Shown: in pieces, positions 59,626-64,000 of the stretch
Layout: the number at the start of each line of letters is the position of its first letter
Position numbering within the stretch: the stretch's first letter is position 1
Assembly (NCBI RefSeq): GCF_001458295.1
Contig: NZ_CYUD01000003.1
Coordinates: forward strand, 329,994 to 393,993
DNA length: 64,000 bases
Direction: 5' to 3'
Source: Ruegeria denitrificans
GTDB lineage: Bacteria; Pseudomonadota; Alphaproteobacteria; Rhodobacterales; Rhodobacteraceae
Translations under genes and position numbers: made by a program
Notes under the pieces: model-generated
The model's input: only the letters and a program-made list of their open reading frames with translations
Database searches by the model: none
Told to the model about the DNA's origin: nothing

Positions 59626-61170
59626 ATGGCAGAGGCAAACACCCGACGCAGAGCCAGAGGCGGTGGTGGAGCCGCCCGCAGGGCCGAGCGCACCGCAGTC
59701 CGTATTGAAACTGCGAAATACATCGAACGGAATATTCCGAATTTCGAGGTTCTCAACGAAGAAGCGTTGGAAATCATTGAAACCAATGCAGAAACCATTC
59801 TGGCCGAGGTTGGCGTTAATTTCGTCGACAATCCAGGCGCGTTGCAGCGCTGGAAAGACGCCGGAGCCGATGTGGATGGGGAACGTGTCCGCATTCCGCG
59901 CGGCCTTGCGCGAGAGCTGATTAAATCAGCCCCCAGTGAGTTTACACAACACGCGCGCAACCCTGAAAAATCGGTTGTCATTGGTGGACGTAATCTGGTG
60001 TTGGCACCAGTTTATGGCCCTCCGTTCGTGCGTGACGCACATGGTGGCCGTCGTTATGCGACCATGGACGATTTCAACAAGTTCGTGAAACTGGCCTATA
60101 TGTCCAAGTGGCTGCACCACTCGGGCGGGACTGTTTGCGAGCCGACTGATGTGCCAGTGAACAAGCGTCACCTGGACATGCTGATGGCGCATATGACCCT
60201 GTCGGACAAGCCGTTTATGGGCTCGGTCACTGATCCCAGCCGGGCGCAGGATTCGGTTGAAATGTGCGAGATCCTGTTCGGCAAAGAGTTCGTGCAGGAA
60301 AACACAGTGATGACTTCGCTGACCAACATCAACTCGCCGATGACCTTCGACGACGTGATGATGGGCGCGCTGGAGGTTTATGCGAAGAACAATCAGGCCT
60401 GCATCATTTCGCCCTTTATCGTGGGCGGCGCGATGGCCCCTGTTTCAGTAGCAGGGACGCTGACGCAGGTGCTGGCCGAAGTTCTGGCCGGTGTCGCGTA
60501 TAGCCAGATCATCCGTCCGGGCGCCCCGGCGATCTTTGGAGCCTTCGTGTCGTCGATTGACATGAACTCGGGCGCGCCGACCTTTGGTACGCCTGAGGCG
60601 TCGATGGTCACCTATGGCGCGGGTCAGCTGGCGCGACGTCTGAACCTGCCGTTCCGTTCCGCCGGATCGTTCTGCGGCTCGAAATTGCCCGACGCACAAG
60701 CGGCCTATGAAACTGCAAACTCGCTGAACATGGGTCTGATGTCTGGGGTGAACTTCATGTTGCATTCCTGCGGCTGGCTCGAAGGTGGTCTGGTTGCTGA
60801 CTTCGAAAAATTCGTCATGGATGCCGACCAACTGGGCGTTCTGCATGGTCTTGCCAAAGGCGTAGCCTATGACGAGAACGCGCAGGCGATGGATGCGATC
60901 CGCGAGGTCGGTCCGGGCGGTCACTATCTGGGTTGTGCCCATACGCAGGCAAATTTCAAAGAGGCTTTTTGGAAGTCAGAAATGCTGGACTACAAACCGT
61001 TCGAAACCTGGGAAGACGAAGGCGGGCGTGACACGCGCCAACTGGCCACTGCCCGGGTCGAGCATCTGCTTGCCAACTACCAGCAGCCGCAACTCGACCC
61101 TGCCATTCTTGCTGCATTGAACGAATACGTGGCGGAAAAGAAAGCATCCATGCCGGATGCCTTCACCTGA
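59626..61170 (+). CDS. Trimethylamine methyltransferase (MttB) family protein, non-pyrrolysine
   Basis: 514 residues, TIM barrel. Starts with a basic Arg/Gly-rich tail (about 1-30), then ALEIIETNAETILAEVGVNF and later KPFMGSVTDPSRAQD, EVLAGVAYSQIIRPGAPAIFGAF and GPGGHYLGCAHTQ. The MttB superfamily includes MtgB and other enzymes that move a methyl group from quaternary amines to a corrinoid protein. The frame has no in-frame amber codon, so there is no pyrrolysine. No corrinoid protein gene is visible in the window. Ends one base before the convergent DUF6477 stop. Confidence 0.87.
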   Translation: MAEANTRRRARGGGGAARRAERTAVRIETAKYIERNIPNFEVLNEEALEIIETNAETILAEVGVNFVDNPGALQRWKDAGADVDGERVRIPRGLARELIKSAPSEFTQHARNPEKSVVIGGRNLVLAPVYGPPFVRDAHGGRRYATMDDFNKFVKLAYMSKWLHHSGGTVCEPTDVPVNKRHLDMLMAHMTLSDKPFMGSVTDPSRAQDSVEMCEILFGKEFVQENTVMTSLTNINSPMTFDDVMMGALEVYAKNNQACIISPFIVGGAMAPVSVAGTLTQVLAEVLAGVAYSQIIRPGAPAIFGAFVSSIDMNSGAPTFGTPEASMVTYGAGQLARRLNLPFRSAGSFCGSKLPDAQAAYETANSLNMGLMSGVNFMLHSCGWLEGGLVADFEKFVMDADQLGVLHGLAKGVAYDENAQAMDAIREVGPGGHYLGCAHTQANFKEAFWKSEMLDYKPFETWEDEGGRDTRQLATARVEHLLANYQQPQLDPAILAALNEYVAEKKASMPDAFT

Positions 61171-61470
61171 TCACTGATACTGCGCGGCGCGGCTGGCCTG
61201 AAACAGCTGCGCCTCGCCCAACAGCGCGATCAGCAGGTCCAGGTGACGGACCAGCGAATAGGCTGCGTCTTCTTCCGTACGCTGTGCGTTAACTTCCCTT
61301 TCCAATTCCATTAGCCGCATCAGCGCGGCCCCTGTGCTGGGCATTGACCCGTAGCCTAGGATGCGCTGTAGGTGCCGATCCCGGTCATAGTCCTGTGCTC
61401 CGTGTCTTGCAGCCCGTGCCAACAGGCGTGGACGGCGGAGGGCAATAATCATGGTCATCAGGTCCTGCAT
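61171..61470 (-). CDS. DUF6477-like small protein
   Basis: 99 residues, helical, beginning MQDLMTMIIALRRPRLLARAAR and with ALMRLMELEREVNAQR and SLVRHLDLLIALLGEAQLF. I recall this pattern as DUF6477 in Rhodobacteraceae, with moderate certainty. ATG 61470 has AAGGA about 10 bases upstream. It is divergent from a DUF6456 gene, and the pair may be conserved. In Rhodobacter capsulatus a similarly sized gene lies next to the gafA locus. Confidence 0.65.
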   Translation of the reverse strand: MQDLMTMIIALRRPRLLARAARHGAQDYDRDRHLQRILGYGSMPSTGAALMRLMELEREVNAQRTEEDAAYSLVRHLDLLIALLGEAQLFQASRAAQYQ

Positions 61471-61712
61471 TTTCGGGGGTTCCTTGTTTGAGTGAACGTC
61501 CCTGAATGTGTTGCACAACCTAAGCGGGTGTTGCTTTGATTGGGTTCGTGCCGAACTATGACTTCATGAGTGTTTATGTTTTTGAATCAAATCTAGTCCT
61601 TGTCACCGCCGGTTAACGAACGAGTAACGAAAGCGACTCTAGTTAGAATTGGTTAACAAATTCATCGGGGGCGATTGAGAACAGATTGTTGTGTCGACGA
61701 GGACAAGTAACT

Positions 61713-62825
61713 ATGGAAAACAGCATAGCATTCACCATTCCGGCCTGGGTACCAGAGGGGGCACAGCGATACCTTGCCCACACAGAGACCGGTCAGTCGA
61801 TCCGCGATATCGCGCGATCTGCGGGGTGCCATGCGTCGACCATACTCAGGCAGATCAGGCGTATCGAAATGCGCCGGGACGATCCCTTGGTGGATGCTGC
61901 GCTGCAATCTCTGGCCGAGACGCATTTTTCGGAAACAGGGGATAATCCAGCCCCGGTGCAATTTGGCACCCCGGCTGCCACAGAAGAGGAAGCCGCCGCG
62001 GCCAGGGACGAAGAATTCAACCGCGAGGCTCTGCGAATTTTGCGCAGGCTGTGTGAAACGGGATCAGTTCTTGCGGTGGCCGAGGAAATGGACAAGGCCG
62101 TAGTGGTCCGCGACACCGGTGACAGCGGGGCTACGCGAACAGCAGTTGTGGATTGCAAGATCGCCCAGGCTCTGGCCCTGAAGGATTGGATTTCCTGCGA
62201 TAATCCCGGGCGGATATCGCGGTATCGGATTTCTTCGGCGGGCCGGACAGCGTTGAGCCGCCTTGTTGCTGAAGCCGAGAATATGGCGCGCGAGCGCAGT
62301 GAATATGGTATGGCTGATGCGCAATCGCCGTTTCAGGGGCAAACGGCACAGGCGGCGGCAAAACCTGACCGCCCTCGGCGCATTCGCTATAGCGCGACAG
62401 AGAGCCCTTTGATTGCACTTGCCCGCAGACGTGATCGGGATGGTAAACCTTTCCTTGATGAAACGCTTGTGGCGGCTGGCGAACGACTGCGCGAAGATTT
62501 TGAACTTGCCCAGATCGGACCTCAGGTCGCACAGAACTGGGATCATTTTCTAACAGCAGGTGGACGTGGCAGTTTCAAAAGTGAAACCTATGCCGGACAG
62601 GGGTCGTCCGATGCGCGGGTTCGTGTCGAAGACGCCTTATCGGATCTGGGTCCGGGTCTCAGCGATGTGGCGCTGCGCTGCTGTTGTTATCTCGAGGGGC
62701 TTGAACTTGCGGAAAAACGCATGGGCTGGTCGGCGCGTTCGGGTAAAATCGTGCTGCGGATCGCGTTGCAGCGGCTGAAGAGACATTATGACGGGCAGTC
62801 TGAGCGCAATCGCATGATCGGTTAA
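61713..62825 (+). CDS. DUF6456-like helix-turn-helix protein, possible GafA homologue
   Basis: 370 residues. N-terminal helix-turn-helix GQSIRDIARSAGCHASTILRQIRR near residues 25-52 (key residues IRDIARSAG and STILRQIRR), a variable middle, and a conserved C-terminal domain with ESPLIALARRRDRDG, LREDFELAQIG, LGPGLSDVALRCCCYLEGLE and KRMGWSARSGKIVLRIALQRL. The last is the signature I associate with DUF6456. The gene transfer agent activator GafA of R. capsulatus may belong here, as inferred from memory. GAGGAC precedes ATG 61713. Followed by oxyR after 52 bases. Confidence 0.72.
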   Translation: MENSIAFTIPAWVPEGAQRYLAHTETGQSIRDIARSAGCHASTILRQIRRIEMRRDDPLVDAALQSLAETHFSETGDNPAPVQFGTPAATEEEAAAARDEEFNREALRILRRLCETGSVLAVAEEMDKAVVVRDTGDSGATRTAVVDCKIAQALALKDWISCDNPGRISRYRISSAGRTALSRLVAEAENMARERSEYGMADAQSPFQGQTAQAAAKPDRPRRIRYSATESPLIALARRRDRDGKPFLDETLVAAGERLREDFELAQIGPQVAQNWDHFLTAGGRGSFKSETYAGQGSSDARVRVEDALSDLGPGLSDVALRCCCYLEGLELAEKRMGWSARSGKIVLRIALQRLKRHYDGQSERNRMIG

Positions 62826-62877
62826 CGGTGCGATATGTTTTAGTTGCACTTAGGTGGGTGGGTGATAATCACGAGTT

Positions 62878-63801
62878 ATGAATTTTACCCTCAGACAACT
62901 GAAATACTTTAGTGCTGTCGCCGATCAGCGCAATTTCGGTCGGGCCGCGCAGGTATGCCACGTGTCTCAGCCCGCCTTGTCCGTTCAGATCAAAGCGCTG
63001 GAGGACAGTTTGGGAGGACCGCTGTTCGAGCGTCAAGCGCGAGACATTCTATTGACCCCATTGGGGCGGGATGTGCTGGATCACGCACGTCAGGTCCTTG
63101 GGGCAGCGGATAGGCTGGATCAATTCGCCAGAGATCGATCAGGCGGACACAGGTCACTGGCGATTGGGATCATCCCGACGATTGCGCCATATTTGCTGCC
63201 TGGTGTTCTGGCGGGTTTGCGGACATCTGATGTGTCATTGCGCGTGCAGGTCCGTGAGGCCAGGACCGAGCGGTTGTTAACGATGCTGCGTGCCGGGGAG
63301 ATCGACGCCGGTGTCGTGGCTTTGCCTGCGGGTGGGAGCGAGCTGTTCGAATTGCCGTTATTTCAGGATCGTTTCCTGCTGGCTGGCAGTTCTGCACGAC
63401 TGCAAAGCATGGTCACAAACCCCGAGGCCTTGCGACCGCTGGACCTGCAAACCGCACAGCTAATGTTGCTGGATGATGGTCATTGTCTGACTGACCAGGC
63501 GCTTGAAGTTTGCGGTCAGGATCGAAGCAGTGGCTTGATCAATATGGGCGCGTCCTCGCTTGCTACTCTATCACGGTTGGTGGCCGAAGGGTTCGGACTG
63601 ACTCTCATGCCCGAGTTGGCCGCACGCGCGGAAACTGAGGCTGTTCCCGGACTAAAGCTACTGCGATTTGGCACGCCGCAACCGGCGCGGACGGTTGGCT
63701 TGGTGCGGCGTGCGTCGACTGCAGGTGAAGATTGGTTTGACGGGCTGGCTCAGGTCATCCGGCAGGTTGGAGAAAACATCGTCACCGCAACCCGCGCCTG
63801 A
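62878..63801 (+). CDS. oxyR: Hydrogen peroxide-responsive LysR regulator OxyR
   Basis: 307 residues. Helix-turn-helix NFGRAAQVCHVSQPALSVQIKALE near residues 20-43. The redox pair is present: C203 and C212 in GHCLTDQALEVCG, the same nine-residue spacing as Cys199 and Cys208 in E. coli OxyR (CLRDQAMGFC). Peroxide forms the disulfide and activates catalase and other genes. No katG lies on the visible strand; it may be beyond the window. Start ATG 62878 gives the family N-terminus MNFTLRQLKYF. Followed by a terminator. Confidence 0.93.
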   Translation: MNFTLRQLKYFSAVADQRNFGRAAQVCHVSQPALSVQIKALEDSLGGPLFERQARDILLTPLGRDVLDHARQVLGAADRLDQFARDRSGGHRSLAIGIIPTIAPYLLPGVLAGLRTSDVSLRVQVREARTERLLTMLRAGEIDAGVVALPAGGSELFELPLFQDRFLLAGSSARLQSMVTNPEALRPLDLQTAQLMLLDDGHCLTDQALEVCGQDRSSGLINMGASSLATLSRLVAEGFGLTLMPELAARAETEAVPGLKLLRFGTPQPARTVGLVRRASTAGEDWFDGLAQVIRQVGENIVTATRA

Positions 63802-63812
63802 AAATGAAAAGA

Positions 63813-63843
63813 CCCGCCAGTGGCGGGGCTTTTTTTTTTTTTT
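63813..63843 (+). terminator. Rho-independent terminator of oxyR
   Basis: CCCGCC (63813-63818), AGT loop, GGCGGG (63822-63827), then GC and 14 Ts (63830-63843). Placed 11 bases after the oxyR stop. The T-run is unusually long. Confidence 0.9.
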
Positions 63844-64000
63844 GCTGTGGATATTTAGCCCAAACCCGCCCCTTTTCTTTCCTCAGGTGGTTTTTTTTGT
63901 TGTCTGGTGGAGAAACACCACAGGGGGCTTCTGGGGCGGGATTCCTCAGGCCGGGGTCTTCGGACCACTCCTCCACCACCCCGCCGTCGAAGATTGGGGC
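63844..64000. other. Homopolymer-rich end of the window without a gene
   Basis: 157 bases with long T runs (TTTTTTTT at about 63891-63898), many C and G runs, and no frame or family match. It could be a real intergenic region or poor-quality sequence at the end of a contig. Confidence 0.4.

Noticed and set aside
59626..61170. Pyrrolysine use in the MttB-like protein
   Set aside because: The frame is continuous for 514 codons without an internal TAG, and no pyl genes are visible.
1..64000. CRISPR arrays, insertion sequences, rRNA genes and prophage genes
   Set aside because: No regularly spaced repeats, transposase frames, rRNA signatures or phage structural genes were seen.

Overview
The window is GC-rich, densely coded DNA of a marine alphaproteobacterium, most likely a member of the Rhodobacterales (Roseobacter group). 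The evidence is a trgA-trgB-cysK tellurite-type locus, small proteins of families I know from Rhodobacteraceae (TrgA, DUF6552, DUF6477/DUF6456), a heterotetrameric sarcosine-oxidase-type operon, an ectoine hydrolase homologue, a creatinase, and an alphaproteobacterial-type OxyR. Assignments rest on reading motifs and family resemblance; no database search was run.

Layout. 1-10.2 kb: core and stress genes on the plus strand: 3' part of pyrH, a class V aminotransferase, CPD photolyase, cyclopropane fatty acid synthase, trgA, trgB (cyclotransferase-Nudix fusion), cysK and a large MscS-type channel. 10.24 kb: tRNA-Ser(GGA). 10.4-20.0 kb: an accessory-looking block with two convergent radical SAM proteins, a large one-pass membrane protein of unknown family, a small secreted protein, two overlapping glycosyltransferase genes, a small unknown protein and a YrbL-like protein.

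20-46 kb: a catabolic region for methylated and nitrogen-rich osmolytes. It holds a LysR gene, a GlxA-type AraC regulator and soxBDAG on the minus strand, then a second LysR gene divergent from a tight operon of DUF1185, alpha/beta hydrolase, flavin reductase, LLM monooxygenase, aldehyde dehydrogenase and DUF1989. The middle four enzymes match the toolkit for oxidative opening of N-methylated pyridine rings (trigonelline TgnA-D type; homarine is an alternative). Next come ectoine-type genes (DoeA-like hydrolase and an M20 deacetylase on the minus strand; a diaminopropionate ammonia-lyase-like enzyme, an M24 peptidase and an EutA-like protein on the plus strand), a PotABCD-type ABC transporter and a creatinase with all catalytic residues. 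Creatinase makes sarcosine and urea, so the sox operon could act downstream of it; however, the SoxD subunit has no cysteine at all and lacks the usual zinc ligands, which raises the option that this is a related N-methyl amino acid dehydrogenase.

46-64 kb: a family 25 glycosyltransferase, a two-gene truncated haemoglobin-adenylate cyclase unit, a TetR regulator, PPK2, a metA operon (MetA has Glu111, predicting acetyl-CoA use), a P-loop protein, two DMT transporters, two outer membrane beta-barrels with clear terminators, guaA, a GNAT protein, an MttB-family methyltransferase, a DUF6477/DUF6456 pair that may include the gene transfer agent activator GafA, and oxyR. The last 150 bases are homopolymer-rich and unlike the rest.
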